NCBI GenBank assembly: GCA_002341185.1
Contig: DDNP01000024.1
Coordinates: 24,810-88,809 of the forward strand
Reading direction: 5' to 3'
DNA: 64,000 bases
Source: Candidatus Neomicrothrix sp. UBA2517
Lineage (GTDB): Bacteria; Actinomycetota; Acidimicrobiia; Acidimicrobiales; UBA8592
In this document: piece after piece, positions 26,834-36,183 of the stretch
How positions within the stretch are numbered: the stretch's first letter is position 1
Layout: the number at the start of each line of letters is the position of its first letter
The notes under the pieces: generated by a model
Told to the model about the DNA's origin: nothing
Databases searched by the model: none
What the model saw: the letters and a program-made list of their open reading frames with translations, nothing else
Program-made: the position numbers and the translations under genes

Positions 26834-28572
26834 GGATTCCTGATGAGCGTAACATCCCCATTTGTTCCATCAACCGTGATCGTTGCACCATCTTGGATCC
26901 GCTCTGTTGCATCAGCAACGGAGACAACACATGGAATACCCATTTCCCTGCTGACAATTACTGCGTGACTTACTTGCCCCCCAACGTTAACGACAACACC
27001 ATCAACAGCGAGAAATAATGGCGTCCAAGCAGGATCAGTTAACGGTGCCACCATGATGTCACCGGGTTCCAAATCTGGCGGAGATGTGGGGTCTCGAACA
27101 ATACGTGCTCTTCCGGTCACCACGCCCGGACAACCGGCTGTACCAGTAAGCACATCTCCTTCAGTGAGACTGCTTTCGACAAAGGGTGTACTTGTTTCCC
27201 ATTCTGTGAGAGGTGGGATTATTCCATCACGGAGAAAAAATGGTGGGGTCAGGTCCCAGAGTTTCAACCAGTTCTCATACCGGTCGTCAAGGAGTGCGGA
27301 ATAGCTTGATGGGTCAGCTACGAACGATTCTAATTCCTCGTCGAGCAGCATAAAGATATGCTCCGGATCGCTCACTGTCCCTGACTCTTCGTGGCGTTTG
27401 CCCAGTTCCCTAATTGCCATTCTGCTTTCATGGAGGACACGTACCAGACTTGTTTTTGCTCTCTCGCGGAAAACCATTTGATTCGCACCTACTAAAGCGC
27501 CTTCAAATACACCGATAAGTTCGTCGTTTTCAAGCTCTGCCAATTTGGCGCGTACTTCCTCAACAACCTGTTGGCGGTCTTTGCTTGCACTGTCAGCACC
27601 ATTTTGGGGATTCTTGTCGTCTGGTTGTTTGCGAACTTGATCCAAGGTGCGCAGAGGAATAGACGGATCGGTTTCCCAGGTTTGGGCACTGAGTTCCCAT
27701 TCGTTAGGTCCTCGGGAGCCGTACTCGTATACGAAATTATCAAAATCGTCTTTGAACTGTTGAGTGTTTGGCGAGTTAAGCGTCTTGAGCCGATCAAGCA
27801 ACCCGTCTATCCCTTTGTCAAAGAGCGCAGATAGTTCCCCATCGCCTTTGATTACTCTGGACAGGTCCCATAAAGCAAATGACGGTGCGGCAGAGTCCAC
27901 ATCGCCCAAGCCTGCAAGAACCCGCATCGGCATAGTGGGGTCGCCAATTGCTTCTGCAACGGCTCCTAACATTCCTGGCGGTATTCCGCTTGAGGTGGCA
28001 GCCACCATTTGATTTGTCGTGAAATCACGAATGTATGGATGCAATTTACGAAGATGCGCCACAACTTCATTGTCAGTTAACGATGCCAGGTCGGGGCGGT
28101 CTGCGCGAATCTGCGCAGCACGTTCTTTCTCTTCTTCGAGTTCCGGCCAATGTGATGTCGTCAAAACGAACTGCATATGAGCATCTATCTTTTCTTCAAG
28201 GTGCGGCTTGTCATCTTTGGGATGAGGTTCATACGGAGGTGTGTCAGGGCGATCACCGAAAAAAGCTAAATCCAATTGATCAACTGTGATCGCAGGATTG
28301 CGGACAGCTTGGATTCGAACGCATGACATGTTGATATAAAAATACCCACCAAAAAATGTCACCATTTCGGGTTTCCCATCACGGTAGTCATCCTCTTCAT
28401 AAGCGCCCATGACTATAGAAGCCTCTTGGAAACCGTGCCCTATGGCATTATCAAATCCATAGGTCTGCCCTAACGGACTAGCAGGCGTGGGGAGAACTTC
28501 ACCAGCATTAGCTCTTGTGTAATGTGGATACCGTTTGCTTGGCGGATGATCCGTAAACCATTTATCTTGCAT
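26830..28572 (-). CDS. PEP-utilising-enzyme mobile-domain protein lacking ATP-grasp
   Basis: The last ~90 residues of this 580-residue protein are the swivelling phosphohistidine domain of PEP synthase and rifampicin phosphotransferase: GCPGVVTGRARIV, then GGQVSHAVIVSREMGIP with His536 as the predicted phosphorylated residue. The preceding ~480 residues are helical and resemble the linker region of such enzymes. No ATP-grasp nucleotide-binding domain is present. It lies between two Rieske oxygenase genes (4-nt overlap on one side, 8-nt gap on the other), so a role in activating or modifying the oxygenase substrate is likely; a separate ATP-grasp partner may exist elsewhere. Confidence 0.82.
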   Translation of the reverse strand: MQDKWFTDHPPSKRYPHYTRANAGEVLPTPASPLGQTYGFDNAIGHGFQEASIVMGAYEEDDYRDGKPEMVTFFGGYFYINMSCVRIQAVRNPAITVDQLDLAFFGDRPDTPPYEPHPKDDKPHLEEKIDAHMQFVLTTSHWPELEEEKERAAQIRADRPDLASLTDNEVVAHLRKLHPYIRDFTTNQMVAATSSGIPPGMLGAVAEAIGDPTMPMRVLAGLGDVDSAAPSFALWDLSRVIKGDGELSALFDKGIDGLLDRLKTLNSPNTQQFKDDFDNFVYEYGSRGPNEWELSAQTWETDPSIPLRTLDQVRKQPDDKNPQNGADSASKDRQQVVEEVRAKLAELENDELIGVFEGALVGANQMVFRERAKTSLVRVLHESRMAIRELGKRHEESGTVSDPEHIFMLLDEELESFVADPSSYSALLDDRYENWLKLWDLTPPFFLRDGIIPPLTEWETSTPFVESSLTEGDVLTGTAGCPGVVTGRARIVRDPTSPPDLEPGDIMVAPLTDPAWTPLFLAVDGVVVNVGGQVSHAVIVSREMGIPCVVSVADATERIQDGATITVDGTNGDVTLIRNP

Positions 28573-28580
28573 AATTCCTC

Positions 28581-29927
28581 CTATGGTCGCTGCCCATTCA
28601 TGTATTCGTCAATGATTGAATGCAGCCAACTTATTCTGTCTTCCTGTCCCGCTGCTGTAGCTCTCTGAAAGCCCCTGGACCGTAACCCAAGTTGCTGACC
28701 GGTAGTAATGGCTACGTCTTGGTCTGGGATGATGCCCATAGGCCGATCCCCATAGTCAAAAAATTCCTGTTCCGCTCCCTTTGCATCAACCCGAACATTT
28801 GTCTGTGCTCGCAAAACATCTTCGCCATTTGGTGGCGTGAACGCATAGTACCAGTGATCGAAAACACACTGTTCAGGGTCGGTTGGATGTGGCGTCATAC
28901 GTTGCAATAGGACCCCATCAGCGCCAAACGTTAAGGAACAATTGGGAAAAATGTTATACATGTGCGCGTCCGTTAATTGTTCGTCCCGCAGATTTCCGTA
29001 ATGCGTATGCCCTCGCTCAGGTCCCACTCTTCGCATTTGTTCCTGAAGTGCTTTCCGTGCTTCAAGTGCGCGATCCTCAAAGTCGGCAGGATCAAGATCC
29101 CACAGTTTCAAACGCTCTGACAGTCCCTCCGTCAGTGGCGGTTCGGGGCCGTATTGTGTTTCAGACGGTGTCGCTCCAAGCATAATCATTCTGCTATGCC
29201 CCTCATTGCAGACATCAAACGATGTCTTCTGGTAACTCTCTTCATGTGATTCTCGTAGTTGAGGGTGCACAGTTGGTAGGTGATATGACTCGCAAAAGTT
29301 GTCTTGAAGAACCTTCCAATTACAGGGAACGTTGACGGTCATAGCTGTAAATCGTTGCCAATCATCTGGTCGATAACGCTCCCAGTCCTCCCACACTGGC
29401 CCTAAAAAGTCGCGCAATGATTCGCAGTCCGTATCCATATTGACCCACACGAAACCGGCAAATAGTTCACATTTCAGTTCAACGAGTGTGACATACTCAC
29501 ATGGGTTTCGAGGAAAATCTTCAGGGTCCTGTGCTTTAATTAGCTGCCCGTCAGTGGCGTATTCCCAACCATGATACGGGCAAGTAAAGGAGTTAGTTTC
29601 ACCGTCACGAGAAAACGTGAGCCTTGACCCGCGATGTTGACAGACATTGAAAAAAGCCCGCACAGAGTAATCGTCCTGTCTTACCATCAGAATTGATTCC
29701 GGCCCAACATTCTCAACTTGATAGCTGTTAGGTTTTGGTATTTCCGACTCTCGCCCAAGCAAAAGCCATGACTTTGCCCAAACAGTGTCAAATTCTTTTT
29801 GGAAGAACTCTTTAGAGGTGTACCTTTCGCCATTCAATGGATGCACTGGAACCGACGGGTTATCCCACTTCGGGGCAGGCAAAGACAAATCCTCCAGTGC
29901 GGCAGTATCCTTCTTCTCTTCTGACAT
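28581..29927 (-). CDS. Rieske oxygenase alpha subunit, canonical
   Basis: This 448-residue aromatic-ring-hydroxylating-type oxygenase has a canonical Rieske motif (CQHRGSRLTF then CPYHGWEY) and the mononuclear iron motif DNFCESYHLPTVHPQ. An aspartate in the C-terminal DQDVAITTGQQLGLRSRGF segment is the probable third ligand. It is the first gene of the operon with the PEP-mobile-domain gene and the atypical Rieske gene, and AAAGGGGGA precedes its ATG. Reductase and ferredoxin are not encoded nearby. The two Rieske proteins share C-terminal segments and look like old duplicates. Confidence 0.92.
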   Translation of the reverse strand: MSEEKKDTAALEDLSLPAPKWDNPSVPVHPLNGERYTSKEFFQKEFDTVWAKSWLLLGRESEIPKPNSYQVENVGPESILMVRQDDYSVRAFFNVCQHRGSRLTFSRDGETNSFTCPYHGWEYATDGQLIKAQDPEDFPRNPCEYVTLVELKCELFAGFVWVNMDTDCESLRDFLGPVWEDWERYRPDDWQRFTAMTVNVPCNWKVLQDNFCESYHLPTVHPQLRESHEESYQKTSFDVCNEGHSRMIMLGATPSETQYGPEPPLTEGLSERLKLWDLDPADFEDRALEARKALQEQMRRVGPERGHTHYGNLRDEQLTDAHMYNIFPNCSLTFGADGVLLQRMTPHPTDPEQCVFDHWYYAFTPPNGEDVLRAQTNVRVDAKGAEQEFFDYGDRPMGIIPDQDVAITTGQQLGLRSRGFQRATAAGQEDRISWLHSIIDEYMNGQRP

Positions 29928-30030
29928 GTTCCCCCTTTACAAGACTATATGAAGTCATTTGTTACTCGTAATCGCTTATTCCAAAAGATTAGATTAACGT
30001 TTGACAAAGAACTCCAAAGAAAGGGTACTT

Positions 30031-30570
30031 ATGGGCGTCAGAAGAGTAGTTACCGGACACAACGATCAAGGGAAAGCTATATTTGCCAGCGATGAGATTG
30101 TGGAACCCAAAACCTTATCTTTACTTCCCGGAGCTGAGTTCTTTCAACTTTGGGGCGCAGATGAAATTCCTACATTCCCGGACGACGGCAGTCGCCCCCC
30201 GCACACAACCTACTTCCCTCCCCTAGGCGGATTTAGATTTGGAATTTTTACTGTACAACCGGACACTGAAGCTTCAATGATGCCGGAGAACTTTGATATT
30301 CAAGCCGCAATTGCTGAGGTAGAAGAAAAGCTACCTGGGATGGCAGAGCATCTTGAAACAGACAACCCAGGTATGCACACTACCGACACGGTTGATTACG
30401 AATTCGTTATTTCCGGTGAGGTTGTTCTGGAACTCGATGATGGAGCCGAAGTTACTCTAAAACCCGGTGATACAGTCGTCCAAAATGGGACTCGTCACGC
30501 TTGGCGGAACAGAACGGATGAACCCGCAGTACTGGTAGTCGTGCTCATTGGAGCCAAGCGAAGCTCGTGA
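30031..30570 (+). CDS. Cupin domain protein
   Basis: This 179-residue protein has a C-terminal cupin barrel with motif 1 GMHTTDTVDYEFVISG (His116, Glu124, Gly129) and motif 2 around His156 (NGTRHAWRN). Such proteins bind Fe, Mn or Zn and act as dioxygenases, isomerases or sensors. The start at 30031 is chosen because GAAAGGG precedes the ATG by 5 nt; an in-frame TTG at 30001 is less likely. It is divergent from the Rieske operon and coupled by a 1-nt overlap to a PhyH gene. Confidence 0.85.
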   Translation: MGVRRVVTGHNDQGKAIFASDEIVEPKTLSLLPGAEFFQLWGADEIPTFPDDGSRPPHTTYFPPLGGFRFGIFTVQPDTEASMMPENFDIQAAIAEVEEKLPGMAEHLETDNPGMHTTDTVDYEFVISGEVVLELDDGAEVTLKPGDTVVQNGTRHAWRNRTDEPAVLVVVLIGAKRSS

Positions 30571-31397
30571 TGGCTCAAATTGAGCATAAAACCGTCAACG
30601 ATTCTGAGGATGAACTTTTGGAAATTCTTGATCGTGATGGCGGAGTGATTATTGAAGGCATCCTTAACAATGAGGACCTTAGCCAGGTTAGATCTGATCT
30701 TTCTCCATATATAGATGCTTCTACGACAGGCGAGAACCTCTTTTGGGGTTTTCAAACTAAAAGAATTGGAGCGTTGATGGCCCGTTCACCGAAGTGCCGT
30801 GAATTAGCTCTCCATCCGCTTATCAATTCTTTATGCGGAACGTATCTGGCACCTCATTCAAATGGCTATCAATTACATTTCACTCAAGCCATATGCATCG
30901 GACCGGATGAAGACTCGCAACTCTTACATCGTGACCGAGGTGTTTGGGGCGGGTATATTAACCGTTCAATCGAAACACAATTTAGCACTATATGGGCAAT
31001 TTCCGATTTCACGTCAACAAACGGAGCAACACAAATAGTTCCTGGTTCACACAAATGGGATAAAGAGCGGTATCCCAACGAAGATGAAATTGTTCTTGCT
31101 ACGATGCCTGCAGGATCCATCATGATTTACAATGGGTCAGTTATGCACGGCGGTGGGAAAAATACCACTCATAATGATTACCGATTAGCCGTTCTACTGC
31201 ATTACACCCTCATCTGGTTACGGCAGGAAGAAAACCAGTACCTTTCCTGTCCCCCTGAAATAGCCAAGGAACTCTCCCCCGAACTCAGAAACCTGATGGG
31301 CTACACGCAAGGTGGCCCCGTGCTTGGTTACTACTCAACTCCTGGGCCTCCAGGCGAAGGATTTGAACTAGCCGGACCAGAAAAATTGTTTACGTAG
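30570..31397 (+). CDS. Phytanoyl-CoA dioxygenase (PhyH) family protein
   Basis: This 275-residue Fe(II)/2-oxoglutarate oxygenase has His120 and Asp122 in LLHRDRGVWGG, His193 in SVMHGGGKN and Arg205 for 2-oxoglutarate. It starts in a TGATG overlap with the cupin stop; a GTG at 30567 is an alternative. It forms a two-gene operon with the cupin, divergent from the Rieske operon, so the genes may serve one oxidative pathway. It ends 8 nt inside the convergent helicase gene. Confidence 0.88.
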   Translation: MAQIEHKTVNDSEDELLEILDRDGGVIIEGILNNEDLSQVRSDLSPYIDASTTGENLFWGFQTKRIGALMARSPKCRELALHPLINSLCGTYLAPHSNGYQLHFTQAICIGPDEDSQLLHRDRGVWGGYINRSIETQFSTIWAISDFTSTNGATQIVPGSHKWDKERYPNEDEIVLATMPAGSIMIYNGSVMHGGGKNTTHNDYRLAVLLHYTLIWLRQEENQYLSCPPEIAKELSPELRNLMGYTQGGPVLGYYSTPGPPGEGFELAGPEKLFT

Positions 31398-33450
31398 ATT
31401 GAATAACAAAATTAGTTGACGACCATTCGCCAGAAATCCCCTTTCCTTCTTCTACATCCTGAAAGACACGGCACAAACTGTTCAATGCTTCCATCTCCAA
31501 AATCGTTTTTGGCTGCGTATCTATAAGATCTTTTGCACCAACTACTACCGCTAGACACTGAGCTCTACTGACAGCAACATTTGTCCGATTCGGCATAAAA
31601 AGAAACTCCGTACGGCCAGCAGGAATCTCTTCTTTATTCGAAGAGGTAAGAGAGTAAATAACTATAGGTGCCTCTTGCCCCTGAAATTTGTCTACAGTTC
31701 CAACACGGACACCTGAATAACCCTTCCTTTCAAGTTGCGAAATCAACACTTGGCGTTGATCGTTAAATGCAGTGACGATTATAAAATCGCTCTCAGCCAC
31801 CATCCGTTCTACCACTTCACCGTTAGAGGAATCCTTAAATGTCATGGCCAGTAGATCGTCGACAATCTCAACGACTTTTTCTGCTTCAATCTTTGACGAT
31901 CGCGAACATTCTTCATGCTCAACCTCAGAAAAGTACAGGCCATTCCGCATTCCTAGAATTTCTCTCTTATTGCAGATTTCTCTTTTCCAATCCAGGTCGT
32001 GGTCGTAAAATTGCTCAGAGATGTACATTGTGACTTCTTCACGCATCCTCCAGGTAGTACCCAGATAGAAACCTTTAGATGGATCAGCATTCCTGTCTTT
32101 CCCGATTAGATATTCCATAACGCTGAGATCTGCGCCGCATTCATGGTTAGCCTTGACAACTTGTGGAAGTTGCTTGGGATCTCCAAGTAACACAATATTC
32201 TTTGCTGCGTGGGAGATAGCGAGGGTTTCAGCCAAAGAATACTGTCCAGCTTCGTCAAGAAAAATATAGTCAAACTTAAAGTCATCGCCATAGATCTCCT
32301 CCTTACAGGCTTCACGCATTTGGGCCGATACAAAAAACCATGAAGTAGCAGCCAACAAATCTGCGCCACTGTGCAAATCGACTCCTTTTATGGGCAGAAC
32401 TGGCTCAGGAGAGTTATCTTCCTCGTTATTGAAATACCATTCTTCGCCTTCGTTATCGTTATGAGGGCTCACTCCATACTGAATAGACTTTCGTTCCTTA
32501 GGTAATCCGTTTCCCACCTCAAATAGCTCATGAACTTGGGGGAACTTTCTCACTCTCTCTGCGACTGGTTTGAATGCCTTTCTCCGGCACACCTTAATCT
32601 GCTTATTCTCTAATTCAGGTCGAAGTCCTGCTTCACAAAGACGATGAATTGTTGATCGAAAGAGGTTATCAATTCCCTCCCAACCCTGGGAAACAATAGC
32701 GATACGGGGTCTATTGTTATTTCCCCCTTCCGCAAGTAACCTGCTGATAATGTGTGACCCGATATAGGTTTTACCAGTGCCGGGAGGTCCTTGAATCGGC
32801 AAAAATGACCTGTCTAAATTCTTTACTGCCTTAAGAGCAGGTTCAATTAAATTTCCGTCCTCGTTAGGACAGTACATTGTTACTGAACCGGTTTTCGGTT
32901 TATTTTTCTCGATTATTTCTCTTGTCACCGACGGAAAATCATGGTTGAGATAGTCGTTAATAACATTTAACAAAGAGCGAGAATGGTCATATCGCTCACG
33001 CCAATCCCAAAGAGTTAACGCCTTTACCTCACTTAAAAAAATATTTGGATCAGCGCGAGTGCTTTCACCATCTTCTTCATCCATCACTTTCTTACTCCAG
33101 CGAATTGTCACTTCTCCCGCGTCCTCATTGAAATTAGTAACCCCTTCTGTGTACAGAGAGCCATCATTTAAAATCAAAGCTATAGCCGGCCTCCCTTCTG
33201 GGGGACCCTGTTTCCATTTAGTCGTTAATCTTTGACTTGGATCAAATTTGAATGTTGCTTTGGTGAGCTCTTCATTAGCTCCAAGGTAACTATCTACTAG
33301 AAGAACGGAGTCAGCATCCCTATCTTCGCTCTCGATTGCCCTGCGCGCTTCCATAACGGTTATCGATCGCTCTTTCTCCCAAAAAGCAGGTAAATGAAAC
33401 AGAAGTTTCAATATTTCTATTTCTTTTATTTTGTTCTCGTCAAGTTCCAT
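31390..33450 (-). CDS. Superfamily 1 helicase, UPF1/DNA2-like, of a split TM0106-type nuclease system
   Basis: This 686-residue AAA-type helicase has Walker A GPPGTGKT (221-228), DEAGQ Walker B (399-403), LLGDPKQLPQV, and the C-terminal VGTVDKFQGQEAPIV and NVAVSRAQ motifs of the UPF1/DNA2/Dna2-like branch. It starts inside the end of the nuclease gene (11-nt ATGGAACTTGA overlap, +1 frame). In TM0106-type proteins the nuclease, RNase-H-like and helicase parts are usually one chain; here they are two. A role in DNA repair or defence against foreign nucleic acid is plausible but unproven. Confidence 0.88.
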   Translation of the reverse strand: MELDENKIKEIEILKLLFHLPAFWEKERSITVMEARRAIESEDRDADSVLLVDSYLGANEELTKATFKFDPSQRLTTKWKQGPPEGRPAIALILNDGSLYTEGVTNFNEDAGEVTIRWSKKVMDEEDGESTRADPNIFLSEVKALTLWDWRERYDHSRSLLNVINDYLNHDFPSVTREIIEKNKPKTGSVTMYCPNEDGNLIEPALKAVKNLDRSFLPIQGPPGTGKTYIGSHIISRLLAEGGNNNRPRIAIVSQGWEGIDNLFRSTIHRLCEAGLRPELENKQIKVCRRKAFKPVAERVRKFPQVHELFEVGNGLPKERKSIQYGVSPHNDNEGEEWYFNNEEDNSPEPVLPIKGVDLHSGADLLAATSWFFVSAQMREACKEEIYGDDFKFDYIFLDEAGQYSLAETLAISHAAKNIVLLGDPKQLPQVVKANHECGADLSVMEYLIGKDRNADPSKGFYLGTTWRMREEVTMYISEQFYDHDLDWKREICNKREILGMRNGLYFSEVEHEECSRSSKIEAEKVVEIVDDLLAMTFKDSSNGEVVERMVAESDFIIVTAFNDQRQVLISQLERKGYSGVRVGTVDKFQGQEAPIVIYSLTSSNKEEIPAGRTEFLFMPNRTNVAVSRAQCLAVVVGAKDLIDTQPKTILEMEALNSLCRVFQDVEEGKGISGEWSSTNFVIQST

Positions 33451-35770
33451 AAATACCTTGAACTCGTTCTATTAATATTTCTTGCACGGCCTGAATCTGT
33501 TCCCCAATTTCGCTAACGTCACTTTCTGGGCGTTCATATCCTGTTTTCTTGAATGAAATGTCATCAAGTTTCGCTCGTTCTTGCAACAACCATGCGTGTA
33601 CTTCTCTAGTGGCCTCTACATCATCTTTGTTATATTGCCTAATTCGTTCTAAACGTTCTTCGTCTCTTTCTAATGGGTCACCATTAGCATCCACATACCT
33701 TTCGTAATTTGCGTACAACTCATACTCATATACAGCCCCAGCACCTGCCGATATGTCACCGGAGCTTTCCTCATTAGAATTTTCATGTACTCCAGATAGC
33801 TCTAATTCATTCAAGGACATTATTTCATCTTCTACCGGGATCATTAGATCTAGGTCTGTACCTTCCCCTCGTTGAAAGCCAGCGAGTTGTTCAATTTTTT
33901 TAAGGCTGAACCCCTTACATCCCACTTGGCAACTGTTGCGGATAACTGCGAGTAAATCTACAAACACGCCATCGCTGACCATCTCGTTCAATTTTCCGCT
34001 TGGAATATTTAGATCATTTTGGAAGAATTCATCATTGGATGGTGCATACTGTCCGAAGGCTGCAAGAATATTCAACATCGGATTTTCAGAACCGCTTAGC
34101 TGAGCTAAGAGATGTCGTTCCGTGTGGTTGTAGTGATACACCTTCATCTCAGGGTGAGTTTGAACCCGGTCGTAAAAATAATTAATAAGCTCTTCAACTC
34201 TCTGAGCTTCCATTTCCTTTGAAGGATTACCTTCATCATCGTGAGATTCAAGGTATCTATATTCCCATTCACCCTCTTCTTTCACTATGTACCCAAATAG
34301 GAAAATAATATCTTCTTCGATTGTCCAGAAGGGATGGCCCTCAAAATCTAAATAAATATCAGAGTCATTCATTTCTGGTAAATGCAATAACGATTCTTCT
34401 AGCTGCCAGTCGGCAGTGTCTGGATTTTCGCATCGAGCTTGCATTTTCTCTCGCATTTCCTTTTTGGAGAAAAAATTCGCAAGGACTAATCCTTCCCCTT
34501 GCGCTTGTTCTTTATATTCTTTTCCGTTTTCGTCAGTTTTTTCTACTATTAATTCTTCTTTGCATGCTTCATTTTGGCATTGGCTGTCTGTCTCAGCGAC
34601 TCGTTGACCACAGCTAGGGCAAAGAGCTGTCTCCCTTTTTATAGTTTGCAGACGAGCCTGCCTCCATAGCCTTGTTAAGGAATGCGGATCTAATGCAAAG
34701 CGGTCTAAATCAACGTTACTTTCCCATTTACTTTTTATTTCTTCGATTGTGACACCGACACGGTTTTCCAATATTTCAACAAGCTCTTGAAAATGATCAA
34801 GGTTTTCGTCACGCAAATCATATTTCTCTTCAAAATTCGGAATGCATTCTTTAGGAAGTAAGGCAAGTTTGGTTACGCAATCGATACCGTATCCTTTGAG
34901 TGCTTCCATATGAGTCTCAAGAATGCCAGTAATTTCATGGAGTGGATCGTTTCCCCAATCCTGATTGCATTCATCTAAAAATTTACAATATGTGCAAGAC
35001 GAACACCATTTTGCTTGTGATCGGTTATCCAGTTCATCATCACTAAGGTTCACTATCTGGTGGAGCTGTTCACGAGTCCTATCCCATTGCCACTTATACT
35101 TCTCTGTTGCAAATGATTGAAGCACTGGAAGCCCAGCTGGTCTATTTTCATTTCCCTCCTTGGAATTACTTTGGATTCCTAGCGCTACATGTATTTCTCT
35201 CGGAGTGACCTTTGGAGTGAATGCCTCTCTTATCGCCTCGGTATAGAAGAGCAGTTGTTTAATATGCGAGATTTTCGCTGCATTCCGTGTCAGTTTTGAA
35301 TCAACAGGTTCATAACACACCCTCTTGACAATGTTACCTGACTCATCATTCTCTTCGTAAACTCTACGCTCAAGAAAGTCAGCGATTCCGCGCATGCCAT
35401 TGAATTTGAACGGCATCTGAAAAATAATCTCATATTCATTCTCATCTTCAAATGGATTACCAACTCGTTCAATCCATTTAGTCCAGGTCTTGGGTAAGTT
35501 CTGAGGATCAGGAGTGCAATCTAAAATTTTCTCAGGTGAGTAAACGCGTTTGTATCGCTCCAAACATTGTTTCTCATGCAACAAGCCTTTTTTGAATAAC
35601 ATTTCTGTGAAATTCTTTGGCATAGATCGCTCATCATCTTGTTTAAAGAAATCTTCATGAAATTGATCAGGGGTGCGATTTTTCTTTCGTCTTTGGATTT
35701 CTTTATCTAGGAATTTGTCGCACCCAGCCCATTGCGTCACGAGACTCGGAGAAAGATCTGGCTGCGTCAT
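33440..35770 (-). CDS. TM0106-type RecB-like nuclease with RNase-H-like exonuclease domain
   Basis: This 776-residue protein has a Cas4/AddB-like nuclease domain: Cys17, Asp131, DSK (157-159), a QxxxY motif (Gln172, Tyr176), and Cys259, Cys262 and Cys268 completing a probable Fe-S cluster. Then comes a zinc-ribbon-like insert (Cys384, Cys387, Cys398, Cys403) and a DEDD RNase-H-like domain starting YLDFEG (Asp475, Glu477) and ending YNKDDVEATREV. The helicase gene follows with an 11-nt overlap. No ribosome-binding site is obvious, and the gene lies 63 nt past the 3' end of tRNA-Pro on the same strand. Confidence 0.85.
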   Translation of the reverse strand: MTQPDLSPSLVTQWAGCDKFLDKEIQRRKKNRTPDQFHEDFFKQDDERSMPKNFTEMLFKKGLLHEKQCLERYKRVYSPEKILDCTPDPQNLPKTWTKWIERVGNPFEDENEYEIIFQMPFKFNGMRGIADFLERRVYEENDESGNIVKRVCYEPVDSKLTRNAAKISHIKQLLFYTEAIREAFTPKVTPREIHVALGIQSNSKEGNENRPAGLPVLQSFATEKYKWQWDRTREQLHQIVNLSDDELDNRSQAKWCSSCTYCKFLDECNQDWGNDPLHEITGILETHMEALKGYGIDCVTKLALLPKECIPNFEEKYDLRDENLDHFQELVEILENRVGVTIEEIKSKWESNVDLDRFALDPHSLTRLWRQARLQTIKRETALCPSCGQRVAETDSQCQNEACKEELIVEKTDENGKEYKEQAQGEGLVLANFFSKKEMREKMQARCENPDTADWQLEESLLHLPEMNDSDIYLDFEGHPFWTIEEDIIFLFGYIVKEEGEWEYRYLESHDDEGNPSKEMEAQRVEELINYFYDRVQTHPEMKVYHYNHTERHLLAQLSGSENPMLNILAAFGQYAPSNDEFFQNDLNIPSGKLNEMVSDGVFVDLLAVIRNSCQVGCKGFSLKKIEQLAGFQRGEGTDLDLMIPVEDEIMSLNELELSGVHENSNEESSGDISAGAGAVYEYELYANYERYVDANGDPLERDEERLERIRQYNKDDVEATREVHAWLLQERAKLDDISFKKTGYERPESDVSEIGEQIQAVQEILIERVQGIYGT

Positions 35771-35833
35771 ATTGGTAGCATAGCATTCGGGTACGACGCT
35801 CTTTTCGGAGAGCCTATAAACTCCCTGATGTGT

Positions 35834-35907
35834 CGGGCTGAGAGGATTTGAACCTCCGACCTTCGGTCCCCCAGACCGACGCGCTAACCAAGCTGCGCCA
35901 CAGCCCG
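35834..35907 (-). tRNA. tRNA-Pro (anticodon GGG)
   Basis: The 74-nt sequence folds as a cloverleaf: acceptor arms CGGGCTG/CAGCCCG, D arm GCGCAGCTTGGTTAGCGC, anticodon stem CGGTC/GACCG around loop TGGGGGA, and T arm with GGTTCAAATCC. The anticodon reads GGG. The CCA end is not encoded (ACA follows). Its 3' end faces the nuclease-helicase pair, the side where integrating elements usually insert. Confidence 0.96.
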
Positions 35908-35956
35908 TTTGGTTAAGTCACTCATCGTAGCGATGTTCTTCTTTCCCACCTACTCC

Positions 35957-36178
35957 TCACCAAAAAAGTAAACCAACACCTTGAATAAGTCGCCATCCTA
36001 GATATCCAATAACCGCTGCAACTCCTACCCAGAAGTGCCAAGGTACTTTAACAGTTTCATTATCGAAATCGTGCGCCATTTCTCCAATGGTTACCTGACG
36101 GCCACAGTCTGGACATACGCCTTCCTCATCTAGTGTCGCAGGGTTGAAAAACTTATCACAGGTGTTACATGATGGCAT
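35957..36178 (-). CDS. Small zinc-ribbon membrane protein
   Basis: This 73-residue protein has two cysteine pairs (CNTC and CPDC) forming a probable zinc ribbon in the first 30 residues, followed by one membrane segment (about 47-70, VPWHFWVGVAAVIGYLGWRL). It is likely anchored with the ribbon in the cytoplasm. No specific function is recognised. It starts 5 nt after the SpoIIE-type phosphatase stop, so the two are co-transcribed. Confidence 0.78.
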   Translation of the reverse strand: MPSCNTCDKFFNPATLDEEGVCPDCGRQVTIGEMAHDFDNETVKVPWHFWVGVAAVIGYLGWRLIQGVGLLFW

Positions 36179-36183
36179 AACAT

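Noticed and set aside
30001..30030. TTG start for the cupin gene at 30001
   Set aside because: The ATG at 30031 has a well-spaced GAAAGGG, and the extra ten residues do not look conserved.
33440..33450. Programmed frameshift joining the nuclease and helicase
   Set aside because: No slippery heptamer or following structure is visible; the helicase has its own ATG in the overlap, so coupled translation explains it.
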